A DNA stretch of 64,000 nucleotides from Natrinema sp046097095 (GTDB taxonomy: Archaea; Halobacteriota; Halobacteria; Halobacteriales; Natrialbaceae), in NCBI RefSeq assembly GCF_046097095.1, contig NZ_CP175698.1, positions 3,038,001 through 3,102,000 of the forward strand. Reading direction: 5' to 3'. The notes below the pieces were generated by a model that worked only from the letters and a program-made list of their open reading frames with translations, made no database searches and was not told the origin of the DNA. Positions 51,888-61,219 of this stretch are shown piece after piece. How positions within the stretch are numbered: the first letter of the stretch is position 1; each line of letters begins with the position of its first letter. Position numbers and translations under genes: made by a program.

Positions 51888-53315
51888 ATGATTACAGGCG
51901 AGCGAATGGCCGCCGTCGACGAGAACGCCGCCGCGCTCGGCGTACCGCGAAAGCAGTTGATGGAGTCGAGCGGACACGCGGTCGCCCGCGAAATTCGGGA
52001 GATCGCCGATCCCGGAGACCGGGTCGCCGTCGTCGCCGGTCGGGGGAACAACGGCGGCGACGCGTTCGTCGCCGCTCGCTTTCTGGACGAATACGAGGTG
52101 ACGACGCTCTTGCTGGGCCGAGCGGAACTGATCGGCACGGAGATCGGTCGCGAGAACTGGGCGGCCTTACAGCGCGCCGGCTACGAGACGCGCGAGGTGA
52201 CCGACTCGAGCGCGTTCGCCCTCCCCGAGGCCGACGTGGTCGTCGACGCGATGCTCGGGACGGGGATCAGCGGCGACCTCCGCGAACCGGCAGCGACCGC
52301 CGCGAGGGCGATCGACGAGGCCGACGCGACCGTCGTGGCGGTCGACGTGCCGTCAGGATTCGACGCCGACGGCGGCGATTACGCCGACAACGGCGTCGAG
52401 GCGGACCGCGTCGTCACCTTCCACGATTCGAAACCGGGGCTGGACGACCTCGAGGCCACAGTCACCGTGGCGGACATCGGCATCCCCGCGGCCGCAGAGC
52501 GGTTCGTCGGCCCCGGCGACGTTGACCTCGCGCGGCCGAATGGCCGAGACGGACGGCCCTACGTCATCGGCGGCGGTCCATACACCGGCGCGCCGGCGCT
52601 GGCCGCACAGGCCGCGCTGCGGGCCGGCGCGGAACTCTCCTTCGTCGCCGCTCCCGACGCCGTCGCCGGCGAGATTCAGGGCTACGCCGAGGATCTCATC
52701 GTCCAGCCCTACGAGAGCGACCGGCTTGCGCCGGACCGGGTCGACGACCTCCTCGAGACCGCCGAACGGTACGAGGACGTGGTCGTCCTCGGCCCCGGAC
52801 TCGGCTCCGCCGACGAAACGCTCGCGGCCGTCCGGCAGTTCCTCTCCTCCTATACGGGGCCGGCGGTCGTCGACGCCGACGCGCTCGCGGTCGTCCCCGA
52901 GATCGAGACCGAGGCCACGCTGGTCTGTACGCCAAACCGCCGGGAACTCGCTCGGATGGGTGGCCCCGATACCGACTCGCTGCGCGACGCGGCCGACGAG
53001 ATCGAGGACTTCGCCGCGGAACTGGGCCACGTCGTCCTCGCGAAGGGCGTCGACGACGTGGCGACCGACGGCGAGCGAACCCGAGTCTGCCGGACCGGCG
53101 CGCCCGGCATGAAAGTCGGCGGCACCGGCGACCTGCTGGCCGGCATCGTCGCGGCGCTGCTCGAGCACGCCGACCCGCTCGACGCCGCGGCCGCGGCCGC
53201 GTACGTCAACGGCCGCGCCGGCGAGCGACTCGCCGACGACGGCTCGATGGGCTTTCTCGCCTCCGAGATGCTCGCGGAGATCCCCGCGGCTCTGTGGGGT
53301 GGGGCCGATGAGTGA
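51888..53315 (+). CDS. nnr: Bifunctional NAD(P)H-hydrate epimerase/dehydratase
   Basis: Nnr repairs hydrated NAD(P)H. The 475-residue protein combines an N-terminal epimerase (AVVAGRGNNGGDAFVAARF and VVVDAMLGTGISGD, with VDVPSGFDADGGD) and a C-terminal ATP/ADP-dependent dehydratase (LGPGLGSADETL, AVVDADALAVV, VCTPNRRELARM and MKVGGTGDLLAGIVAALL). ATG 51888 is chosen because the enzyme starts MITGERMAAVDENAAALG. Its stop overlaps the moaC start by 8 bp, so the two are translationally coupled. Confidence 0.93.
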   Translation: MITGERMAAVDENAAALGVPRKQLMESSGHAVAREIREIADPGDRVAVVAGRGNNGGDAFVAARFLDEYEVTTLLLGRAELIGTEIGRENWAALQRAGYETREVTDSSAFALPEADVVVDAMLGTGISGDLREPAATAARAIDEADATVVAVDVPSGFDADGGDYADNGVEADRVVTFHDSKPGLDDLEATVTVADIGIPAAAERFVGPGDVDLARPNGRDGRPYVIGGGPYTGAPALAAQAALRAGAELSFVAAPDAVAGEIQGYAEDLIVQPYESDRLAPDRVDDLLETAERYEDVVVLGPGLGSADETLAAVRQFLSSYTGPAVVDADALAVVPEIETEATLVCTPNRRELARMGGPDTDSLRDAADEIEDFAAELGHVVLAKGVDDVATDGERTRVCRTGAPGMKVGGTGDLLAGIVAALLEHADPLDAAAAAAYVNGRAGERLADDGSMGFLASEMLAEIPAALWGGADE

Positions 53316-53817
53316 CGACGGTGCAGCCGATGGATCTGCCGATCCAGACGGGCTGACCCACACCACTGCTGAGGGCGACGTCCAGATGGTCGACGTCGGC
53401 GACAAGCCCGACAGCGAGCGCCGCGCGGTCGCGGCCGGGGAGATCCGGCTTCAGGGGTCGACGATCGAGGCGATCCGGGCCGACGAGATCGGCAAGGGCG
53501 ACGTCCTCGCGACCGCCCGCGTCGGCGCGGTCCAGGCCGTCAAACACACCTGGGAGACGATCCCGATGTGCCATCAGATTCCGATCACCAACGTCGACAC
53601 CGACTTCTCACTCGCCGACGACCGGCTCGAACTCGAGGTTGCCGTCGAGACGACCGGCAAGACGGGCTGTGAGATGGAGGCCCTCGAGGGCGTCACGACC
53701 GGGCTCAACGTCGTCTGGGACATGGTCAAGGCCGTCGAGAAAGACGACGCAGGACAGTATCCCGACACCGGGATCGAGAACGTACGCGTCGTCCGCAAGG
53801 AGAAGCGGCGGGCGTAG
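53308..53817 (+). CDS. moaC: Cyclic pyranopterin monophosphate synthase MoaC
   Basis: MoaC makes cPMP in molybdenum cofactor synthesis. The 169-residue protein has VQMVDVGDKPDSERRAVAAG, HTWETIPMCHQIPI and the C-terminal EVAVETTGKTGCEMEALEGV. The M-C-H-x-I-P motif is the family marker. The overlap with nnr is a feature of this genome's arrangement; no shared pathway is implied. It ends 9 bp before the next start, on the same strand. Confidence 0.94.
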   Translation: MSDDGAADGSADPDGLTHTTAEGDVQMVDVGDKPDSERRAVAAGEIRLQGSTIEAIRADEIGKGDVLATARVGAVQAVKHTWETIPMCHQIPITNVDTDFSLADDRLELEVAVETTGKTGCEMEALEGVTTGLNVVWDMVKAVEKDDAGQYPDTGIENVRVVRKEKRRA

Positions 53818-53826
53818 CCCAGCGGG

Positions 53827-54855
53827 ATGACGCTTCGCACGCCGCTCTGTGACCTGCTCGAGATCGACTATCCGATCGTTCAGGCCCCGATCGGGAGCGC
53901 GACCGGCCCCGAACTGGCGGCTGCCGTGTCGAACGCCGGCGGTCTGGGACAGCTCGCGGTGACGTGGCGCGACCGCGAGGCGACGCGCCGGGCGATTCGC
54001 GCGACGCAGGCCCTGACCGACGCGCCGTTCGCGGTCAACCTCGTCCTCGACGAGGCGACGACGACCGTCGATACCGACGACCACCTCGAGACGATCCTCG
54101 AGGCGGGTGCGCCGATCGTCACCCTCTCGTTCGGCGAGGCCGCCCCCTACGTCGACCGAATTCACGACGCAGGTGCGGTCGTCGCCCAGACCGTCGGCAG
54201 CGCCGACGAAGCACGCGCGGCGGTCACCGCTGGCGTCGATATAGTCGTTACCCAGGGGCTCGAGGCCGGCGGCCATGTCCAGAGCGAGGTCGCAACGACG
54301 GTCCTGGTTCCCCGGGTCGCGGACGCGGTCGGCGACGAGGTGCCGATCGTCGCGGCCGGCGGGATCGCCGACGGACGCGGCATCGCCGCCGTACTCGCGC
54401 TGGGAGCCGACGGCGCGTGGCTCGGCACGCGATTCGTCGCGACCGAGGAGGCGCGCGTCCACGACCGGTATCAAGAGCGCCTTCGAGAGAGCGACGAGAC
54501 CGAGACCGCGCTCACGACCCTCTTTGACAAGGGCTGGCCCGGCACGGCCCACCGAGTACTGCGAAACGAGACGCTCGAGCACTGGGAGTCAGCAGATCGA
54601 CCGCCCGCTGGCGAGCGGCCGGGCGAGAACGACACCGTCGCTCGGTCCGGCGACGGTGACCCGATCGAGCGGTACGACGAGGCGCTCGCCACGCCGGACG
54701 TCGACGGTGCTATCGACGAAATGGCGCTGTTCGCCGGACAGAGCGTCGGGCTAACCGACGACGTTCGACCCGCGTGTGCTCTACTCGAGGCTCTCGCCGC
54801 GGAAACGCGCGAGGCGATTTCGGAGTTGCCGGGTCGGGAGACACGCGAACGATAG
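53827..54855 (+). CDS. Nitronate monooxygenase-like flavin enzyme
   Basis: The 342-residue TIM-barrel flavoprotein has PIVQAPIGSATGPELAAAVS at the N-terminus, GLEAGGHVQSEV (the conserved His), PIVAAGGIADGRGIAAVLAL and GAWLGTRFVAT. These mark the nitronate monooxygenase/2-nitropropane dioxygenase family, which oxidises nitronates using FMN. Enoyl-ACP reductase FabK is related, so the substrate cannot be fixed from sequence alone. It starts 9 bp after moaC. Confidence 0.87.
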   Translation: MTLRTPLCDLLEIDYPIVQAPIGSATGPELAAAVSNAGGLGQLAVTWRDREATRRAIRATQALTDAPFAVNLVLDEATTTVDTDDHLETILEAGAPIVTLSFGEAAPYVDRIHDAGAVVAQTVGSADEARAAVTAGVDIVVTQGLEAGGHVQSEVATTVLVPRVADAVGDEVPIVAAGGIADGRGIAAVLALGADGAWLGTRFVATEEARVHDRYQERLRESDETETALTTLFDKGWPGTAHRVLRNETLEHWESADRPPAGERPGENDTVARSGDGDPIERYDEALATPDVDGAIDEMALFAGQSVGLTDDVRPACALLEALAAETREAISELPGRETRER

Positions 54856-54913
54856 CGCTCGGCCGGCAAAACGTGAATCGCCCCTCGAGTCGTCTCCGCA
54901 CGGCGATGTCGCT

Positions 54914-55657
54914 CTAGAGGTCCATCCCGCCGTTGACGTCGATCACTTCTCCAGTTACGTACGAGGAGTCCTCGCTCGCGAGGAATCGAACCACGGCCGC
55001 GATGTCCTCGACCTCCGCGAGTCGTTCGAGCGGGATGCCCGAGACGATCCGATCGAGGACCTTGTCGGGGACGCTCTCGAGCATGTCGGTTCGGGTGAAG
55101 CCGGGGGCGACGCAGTTGGCCGTCGAGCCGCCCTGGGCGAGCTCGAGGGCGATCGTCCGCGTGAAGCCGAACATGCCGCTTTTGGCGGCGGCGTAGTTGG
55201 CCTGCCCGAAGTTGCCCTGTTTGCCGACGACGCTCGAGATGTTGATGAGCCGCCCCTCGTGGGCGTTCCAGATGTCGTCGTAGAAGGTCTGGGTGCAGTT
55301 GAACATGCCACCGAGGTTGACGTCCATCACGCGGTCCCATTCCTCGGGGGACATCTCGGTGAACTGCTTGTCGGCGGTGATGCCGGCGTTGTTCACCAGC
55401 ACGTCGCACTGTCCGAAGGCCTCGTGGCAGACCTCGCGCATGTGTTCGACGTCGGCGCGGTCGGTGACATCGGCCTTGGCCGTGACGGCATCACCGCCGG
55501 CGGATTCGATGGCCTCGACGGCCTCGTGTGCCGGTCCCTCCGACGAGCGGTAGTTGACGACGACGTTCGCACCCTCCCGGCCGAGGTACTCGGCGATGCC
55601 CCGACCGATACCCCGTGCCGAGCCCGTGATTACGCACGTACGACCATCCATGGACAT
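54914..55657 (-). CDS. phaB: PhaB-type acetoacetyl-CoA reductase (SDR)
   Basis: This 247-residue short-chain dehydrogenase is likely the NADPH-dependent reductase that supplies 3-hydroxyacyl-CoA for PHA. Motifs are CVITGSARGIGRGIAEYLG (cofactor), NNAGITADKQF, the catalytic Ser in LINISSVVGKQGN and the Y-x3-K in ANYAAAKSG. FNCTQTFYDDIW and the C-terminal YVTGEVIDVNGGM are typical for PhaB/FabG. The adjacent PHA genes support PhaB over FabG, but the sequence alone does not separate them. It is 108 bp from phaC on the same strand. Confidence 0.87.
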   Translation of the reverse strand: MSMDGRTCVITGSARGIGRGIAEYLGREGANVVVNYRSSEGPAHEAVEAIESAGGDAVTAKADVTDRADVEHMREVCHEAFGQCDVLVNNAGITADKQFTEMSPEEWDRVMDVNLGGMFNCTQTFYDDIWNAHEGRLINISSVVGKQGNFGQANYAAAKSGMFGFTRTIALELAQGGSTANCVAPGFTRTDMLESVPDKVLDRIVSGIPLERLAEVEDIAAVVRFLASEDSSYVTGEVIDVNGGMDL

Positions 55658-55765
55658 GCTTCTCGCCTTCAACGGCCGATGGTAAATAACGACCCGTTAG
55701 GTCACAATCACGTAGACTCGGCGACCCCGAACGGACCGTTCGACGGAAAATTCGCCGGGAGCGCA

Positions 55766-57355
55766 CTACTGGTCTCGAGCCTGCTCGGCCCAGTCTTCGA
55801 TGCGACGCGGCGAGATGCCCGTCTCGGCGGCGAGGTCTGCAACGTCCGCGTCGGCGAGATCGTCGAACGTCTCGATGCCGGCGGCGGCGAGGTCGTCCGC
55901 GTAGGCCCGGCCGACGCCGATCAGGTCGGTGAGGTCGTCGGGTTCCGACTCGATCGCGTCGGCCGTCTCCTCGTCGGCGACCTCTTCGACGACGTCCTCG
56001 TCGACGACCATCTCGCCCGGCTCCGCGGGGTCTTCCGTCACATCTTCCTCGCCGCGCTCGACGATCTCCTCGCTCGAGCGCGCTTCGCCGGGGAGATCGT
56101 CGGTCTCGGCCTCGGCGTCGGCCTCTGATTCGGTACTCGAGGTTGTTTCTACACTCGAGTTGCCGTCCGCAAGGTCCGCCGTCCCCGACTCGTCGCCGGC
56201 CACGTCCTCGGCGAGGGCGGCGTCGGCCCTCGGTTCCGATTCGGCGGGCGGTTCCGGTTCGCCTTCGGCCCCGTTCGACCGGGCCTCGAACCAGTCACAG
56301 ACCTGCGGCCAGAGCTCCGCGTGGCTCCGCGAGGAGACGGACATGCCGATGTGGCCCGTCGCGAACTCGAGGATTTCCGTGTCTTCAGAGGAGATAACGT
56401 CGTTGAACGGTTTGGAGGCTTCCGGCGGAATGAGGTGGTCGTACTCGGCGACAATCTGGAGGACGGGCATGTCGATGTTCGAGAGGTCGACGTGGTCACC
56501 GTCCAGCGAGAGTTCGTTCTCGTGGAGCTTGTTTTCTTGATAGATGTCGCGGATGAACTCCTCGTAGGCCTCACCGGCGACGTCGATCCCCTCGTCGAGC
56601 CAGCGTTCCATCCGGGCGAAGTTCTCGACGAAGTCCTCGTCCTCGACGTTGTCGTAAAACCGGACGTATTTCGTCACGTTGTTCGCGACGGGGTCCATCA
56701 GCGCGAAGCCGATGTCCAAAAATTCCGCCGGGACGTTGTCGAAGGTCTCGGTGACCGTCTCGGGATCGTAGTAGTCTTCGGACCCCCAGAGCTCTAAGAC
56801 GCCGCCCTCGCCGGCGAAACAGAGGCCGGCAGCCATCAGTGCGAGGTTCTTCACCTTTTCGGGGTACAGCGAAGCGTACATGGCCGACTTCGTGCCGCCC
56901 ATACAGTAGCCGAGGATGTTGATCGCGTCCTGGCCGGAGCGCTCGCGAACTTCGTCGACGCAGTTGTCGATGTAGCGGTTGACGTAGTCGGAAAGCGACA
57001 GCGAACGGTCGAGCTTCGAGGGCTCGCCCCAGTCGATGAGGTAGACGTCGAAGCCGGCCTCGAGCAGCGTCTGAACCACGGAGCGGTCGGGCTGGAGATC
57101 GAGGATGTACGGCTTGTTGATCAGCGCGTAGACGACGAGGATCGGCACGTCGTGTTGCTCCTCGGTCATCGGCTCGTAGTGGAGGAGCCGCAGCTTGTTC
57201 TCCTCGTAGACGACTTCGCTGGGGGTCTGGCCCACGTCGACGGTCTCGACCGTTTCGGTGCGCTCCGGCGCGATCCGCGTCTTGTCGGCCAGATCGGCGG
57301 TCGCCTCCCAGGCCTGTCGTTGCATGTCCAGTGCGATCGAATACGGGTTCTTCAT
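55766..57355 (-). CDS. phaC: Class III PHA synthase PhaC with C-terminal HhH tail
   Basis: PhaC polymerises hydroxyacyl-CoA. The 529-residue protein has the lipase-like box GYCMGG with catalytic C151, an Asp in VAEYDHLIPP (D306) and a His in ATGHIGMSV (H335). Class III enzymes need PhaE, which is encoded just upstream with a 4-bp overlap. Residues 360-470 are an acidic linker, and 473-529 form a helix-hairpin-helix-like module (LIGVGRAYADDLAAAGI, then LAAETGISPRRIEDWAEQ). This tail is not needed for catalysis and could bind DNA or a partner; the role is unknown. Confidence 0.94.
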   Translation of the reverse strand: MKNPYSIALDMQRQAWEATADLADKTRIAPERTETVETVDVGQTPSEVVYEENKLRLLHYEPMTEEQHDVPILVVYALINKPYILDLQPDRSVVQTLLEAGFDVYLIDWGEPSKLDRSLSLSDYVNRYIDNCVDEVRERSGQDAINILGYCMGGTKSAMYASLYPEKVKNLALMAAGLCFAGEGGVLELWGSEDYYDPETVTETFDNVPAEFLDIGFALMDPVANNVTKYVRFYDNVEDEDFVENFARMERWLDEGIDVAGEAYEEFIRDIYQENKLHENELSLDGDHVDLSNIDMPVLQIVAEYDHLIPPEASKPFNDVISSEDTEILEFATGHIGMSVSSRSHAELWPQVCDWFEARSNGAEGEPEPPAESEPRADAALAEDVAGDESGTADLADGNSSVETTSSTESEADAEAETDDLPGEARSSEEIVERGEEDVTEDPAEPGEMVVDEDVVEEVADEETADAIESEPDDLTDLIGVGRAYADDLAAAGIETFDDLADADVADLAAETGISPRRIEDWAEQARDQ

Positions 57356-57894
57356 TCTTCTAGGTGCTCGAGGACGCGGTCGAGTTTCTCCTCGACGGCG
57401 TGCTGTCGGCGCTCGAGTTCGACGAGGCGGTCGCCGACTTCGACGATGTCGTCCGCGGTCGCGAAGCCGAGCGATCGGAGCGTCTCTTGAGAGGCCTCGT
57501 CGGCCTGTTGCTGGAGTTCGAGGACGTCGCCAACTGTCTCGCCGGTCATCTTCGCGAACGCGGTCGTCGACATGACGTCTTTGAACGCCTCGTTGGCCGT
57601 GTTGAGCCAGATATCGCGGAACTCTTCGACGTCTACGTCCTCGCCCTCGAACTGGTCGTTCATCCGTTCGACCATCTGCCGGGAGGCGTTCATCCACGTT
57701 TCGTAGGCGCGGGCGTAGCCCTCGATACCGTCGGAGATCTCGGCGTCGTCGCTGAGTTCACCGACGGTCTCGGACCAGCTCTCGACGAATCGGGCCTGGG
57801 CCTCCATGTTATCCTCGAGCGCCTCGAGGAACTGCTCGTTCCACTGTTCGACGAACGCGTTCCAGTTTTGCGCCTGGGGTCGTGAATCTGCCAT
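57352..57894 (-). CDS. phaE: PHA synthase subunit PhaE
   Basis: PhaE is the second subunit of class III PHA synthase. The 180-residue helical protein has WNAFVEQWNEQFLEALEDN, FVESWSETVGEL and a Leu-rich end VELERRQHAVEEKLDRVLEH. These helical, Trp-containing segments are typical of haloarchaeal PhaE. Its stop overlaps the phaC start by 4 bp (ATGA). A 40-bp gap separates it from the phasin gene. Confidence 0.88.
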   Translation of the reverse strand: MADSRPQAQNWNAFVEQWNEQFLEALEDNMEAQARFVESWSETVGELSDDAEISDGIEGYARAYETWMNASRQMVERMNDQFEGEDVDVEEFRDIWLNTANEAFKDVMSTTAFAKMTGETVGDVLELQQQADEASQETLRSLGFATADDIVEVGDRLVELERRQHAVEEKLDRVLEHLEE

Positions 57895-57934
57895 GGCTGA
57901 AAATTGACGGGTACTGTAAAAAGCGATACCCCGA

Positions 57935-58416
<482 letters not shown>

Positions 58417-58420
<4 letters not shown>

Positions 58421-58746
58421 GATTGGTCCTCTCGGTTTCGTTTGACGGGGACGACGATCGTCTGGACGATATCGCCCTCTTCGATATCGAGGGCGTCCCG
58501 CTCGGGTTCGGGAACGCTGATACGACCGCCGCTCTGGACGCGGGCCTTGAACGTCGCCGTGCCCATGTTCATCGGGCCGAAGGCCGACGCGTTTTCGAAC
58601 GGATTCGCCGAGGTAGCCTGCAGCAACCGGTTCATCATCTCCCGCTGGGATTCGGCGACCTGCTCGCCGGCTTCTTGCATCTCCTGCATTCCCTCGGTAA
58701 ACATCGCAGGCGGGAACCAGAGCGATCGGTCGGAGTCGTCCGTCAT
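58417..58746 (-). CDS. AbrB-type PHA regulator (PhaR-like)
   Basis: The 109-residue protein has a helical, Gln/Glu-rich N-terminal half (EGMQEMQEAGEQVAESQREM) and a C-terminal SpoVT/AbrB DNA-binding domain (about 65-103; FKARVQSGGRISVPEPERDA, then LDIEEGDIVQTIVVPV). The helical half could bind granules, making it a sensor of PHA state. A TATA-like cttattg (58770-58776, minus strand) lies about 27 nt from ATG 58746. It is the first gene of the phaR-P-E-C cluster. Confidence 0.85.
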
Positions 58747-58791
58747 CGTCAGTTCGTTGGATCGCAGACACAATAAGCCTTTCCGCTAGAT

Positions 58792-58852
58792 ACCATCTAA
58801 TGCCACGAGATGGTTTTCTAATCCATTCAGTGGCTCAATGAGCCATCCACTG
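58792..58852. promoter_or_regulatory. Two inverted repeats in the phaR/maoC divergent promoter
   Basis: ACCATCT (58792-58798) pairs with AGATGGT (58808-58814), spacer 9. TGGCTCA-A-TGAGCCA (58831-58845) is a perfect palindrome, extended by CAG (58828-58830) pairing with CTG (58850-58852) with a two-base bulge. They sit between the two divergent start codons and near the TATA of the AbrB-type regulator. They are good operator candidates for that regulator. Confidence 0.55.
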
Positions 58853-59002
58853 TTCTGGGACGAAACTACAACTGAATTCGAGTATCGAGAGAAAACTGCC
58901 CCGAGACGCCCTGTAAGGCGTTGTTACGCTTCTAAACAGTAAGAATAATGGCAGTAAAACAGCCAAAGAAGTCATATGTACCCCACACCTAGCCGCTCGT
59001 AG

Positions 59003-59641
59003 ATGGCATACGAGAACACGCGAGACGAGAACCTCGCCGCGATGACGAGCGCGTGGTCGGCGATGACGCGAGGGTTTCTCCGAACCGCGACCGCGGCGAA
59101 TCGTGCGGCCGTCTCCGCGATGCTTCCGTCGGCCGACGGCGAGAGCGATCGAGATACCGAGCGCGTCAGTCCGCCGATCCCGTCGATCGACTACTCTGAT
59201 CTCGACTGGCAGTTCGACCGCACCGTCGACGATCCAGACCACATCAGCGTCGGCGATACCGTCACGTTCGAAAAGGCGCTCTCCGACGAGGACGTTCGAG
59301 CGTTCGCCGCGGTCAGCGGCGACACGAACCGCCTCCATCTCGACGAGGCGTTCGCGTCCGACACCCGATTCGGCGAACGCATCGTTCATGGTACCCTCGC
59401 TTCCGGACTCATCAGCGCCGCCCTCGCTCGGCTCCCCGGACTCACGATCTATCTCTCTCAGGACCTCGAGTTCAGCGGTCCCGTCGGCATCGGCGACCGA
59501 GTCTCGGCCCGCGTCGAGATCGTCGAGAACCTCGGCAACGACCAGTACCGACTCGAGACGGTCGTCCGCGACGAGGATGACGACGCGACGGTCATCGACG
59601 GCGAGGCGGTCGTCCTAATCGACGACCTGCCCGCCGAGTGA
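59003..59641 (+). CDS. MaoC-type (R)-enoyl-CoA hydratase (PhaJ-like)
   Basis: This 212-residue hotdog-fold enzyme hydrates enoyl-CoA to (R)-3-hydroxyacyl-CoA, a PHA monomer. The active site is FAAVSGDTNRLHLDEAFA with D107 and H112, followed by IVHGTLASGLISAAL. The N-terminal 60 residues are a helical extension (AMTSAWSAMTRGFLRTATAA) that resembles granule-binding helices and may target it to granules. A TATA-like catatg (58973-58978) is about 27 nt before the ATG. It is divergent from the pha operon. Confidence 0.9.
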   Translation: MAYENTRDENLAAMTSAWSAMTRGFLRTATAANRAAVSAMLPSADGESDRDTERVSPPIPSIDYSDLDWQFDRTVDDPDHISVGDTVTFEKALSDEDVRAFAAVSGDTNRLHLDEAFASDTRFGERIVHGTLASGLISAALARLPGLTIYLSQDLEFSGPVGIGDRVSARVEIVENLGNDQYRLETVVRDEDDDATVIDGEAVVLIDDLPAE

Positions 59642-59731
59642 GCGGCCGACGCGACCGACGGCGCTCGCATCGACGGTCACCGGGGAAACCGGTGCAGTGT
59701 TGCTAAGTACCTCCTCGCGGAACGCATCCGT

Positions 59732-61177
59732 ATGACACTTTTCGGGACGGCAGGAATCCGCGGTCCGGTCGAGGAGGTGTCGCCGTCGCTTGCGCTATCC
59801 GTCGGCCAAGCGGCGGCCGAACCCGGGGAAACGTTCGTCGTCGGCCGCGACGGTCGGGAGACGGGGCCGGCGCTCGCAGCGGCGATGGAGGCCGGCCTCG
59901 AGAGTGCCGGAGCCGACGTTCGCCGCATCGGACAGGTCCCGACGCCCGCGCTCGCCTTCGCCTCGCAGGGCCGACGGGGCGTCATGCTCACTGCGAGTCA
60001 CAACCCGCCCGCGGACAACGGGATCAAGCTCTTCGTCGACGGCGTCGAGTACGACAGCGACGCCGAGCAGACCGTCGACGGCCGCGTGGCGAGCGGGCAG
60101 TCTCGCCTCGCTCCGTGGCACGACTGGGGCGACGTCGAACGGCTCGCCGTCCTCGAGCAGTACCGCGACGCCGTCGTCTCCTACGTTCGAGAGCGATTCG
60201 GGGCTCTGGCCGAACGGACCGAAACAGCGCCGTCCGACCCGCTCGCAGGGCTTCGGATCGCCGTCGACTGCGGCAACGGGATGGGGGCGCTCGCGACGCC
60301 GCAGGTCCTCGAGCGACTCGGCGCATCGGTCGTCGCGGTCAACGCCTCGGTCGACGGCCACTTCCCCGGCCGGGGAAGCAAACCGACCCCCGAGACGCTC
60401 TCGGCGTTCAGCGACTTCCTCGCGGACGGAAGCGAGACGAGACGCACCGCGGACCGTCCGAGCGGTGACCCCGTGAGTGCCGGCTTCGACCTCGGCCTCG
60501 CACACGACGGCGACGCTGACCGACTCGTCGTCCTCGGGCCCGACGGCGACGTGATCCACGAGGATACGATCCTCGCAGTGGTTGCAGCCCACTACACCGC
60601 AGCCAGCGACGCGGACGACCCCGTCGTCGTCACGACGCCAAACGCCTCCGCCCGCATCGACGAGCGAGTCCGTGCGGCCGGCGGACGCGTCGAACGCACT
60701 CGGCTGGGCGTGCTCCACGAAGGGATCGCTCGAGAGCGCGCTCGCGGGGCCGGGGGCACCGAGATCGTCTTCGCGGCCGAACCGTGGAAACACATCCACA
60801 CCGCCTTCGGCGGCTGGATCGACGGCGTCGTCAGCGCCGCGGCCGTCGCCGCGCTCGTCGCCGAGGCCGGCGACACCGAAACGCTCCGGGCTCCCGTCAC
60901 CGAACGCCCCTACCGGAAGGTCAGCGTCGAGTGCCCGGACGACGCGAAAGCCGAAACCATGGTCACCCTCGAGACTGCACTCCCCGAGGCTTTCCCGGAG
61001 GCGACAGTTGAGACGGAGTACGGCGTCCGCCTCGAGTTCGCCGACGCATCGTGGCTACTGGTCCGACCCAGCGGAACGGAGCCGTACGTGCGCCTCTACG
61101 CGGAGAGCGACAGTGTCGACGAACTCGTCGCCGAGGCCCGTACGGTCATCGAGACGGCGGTCGCGGACGAGCGATAG
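59732..61177 (+). CDS. Phosphoglucosamine/phosphomannomutase family enzyme
   Basis: The 481-residue enzyme interconverts hexose 1- and 6-phosphates. The phosphoserine loop is LTASHNPPADNG (S89), the metal site is HDGDADRLV, the sugar-binding loop is EIVFAAEPWKHIHT and the phosphate-binding loop is RPSGTEPYVRLY. Start MTLFGTAGIRGPV is typical. Whether it is GlmM or a phosphomannomutase cannot be fixed; sugar supply for S-layer glycans is a plausible use. Confidence 0.92.
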   Translation: MTLFGTAGIRGPVEEVSPSLALSVGQAAAEPGETFVVGRDGRETGPALAAAMEAGLESAGADVRRIGQVPTPALAFASQGRRGVMLTASHNPPADNGIKLFVDGVEYDSDAEQTVDGRVASGQSRLAPWHDWGDVERLAVLEQYRDAVVSYVRERFGALAERTETAPSDPLAGLRIAVDCGNGMGALATPQVLERLGASVVAVNASVDGHFPGRGSKPTPETLSAFSDFLADGSETRRTADRPSGDPVSAGFDLGLAHDGDADRLVVLGPDGDVIHEDTILAVVAAHYTAASDADDPVVVTTPNASARIDERVRAAGGRVERTRLGVLHEGIARERARGAGGTEIVFAAEPWKHIHTAFGGWIDGVVSAAAVAALVAEAGDTETLRAPVTERPYRKVSVECPDDAKAETMVTLETALPEAFPEATVETEYGVRLEFADASWLLVRPSGTEPYVRLYAESDSVDELVAEARTVIETAVADER

Positions 61178-61219
61178 GGAGCCGACATCCTTTGGTAGCC
61201 GGTGGTCGAACCGCACCCC

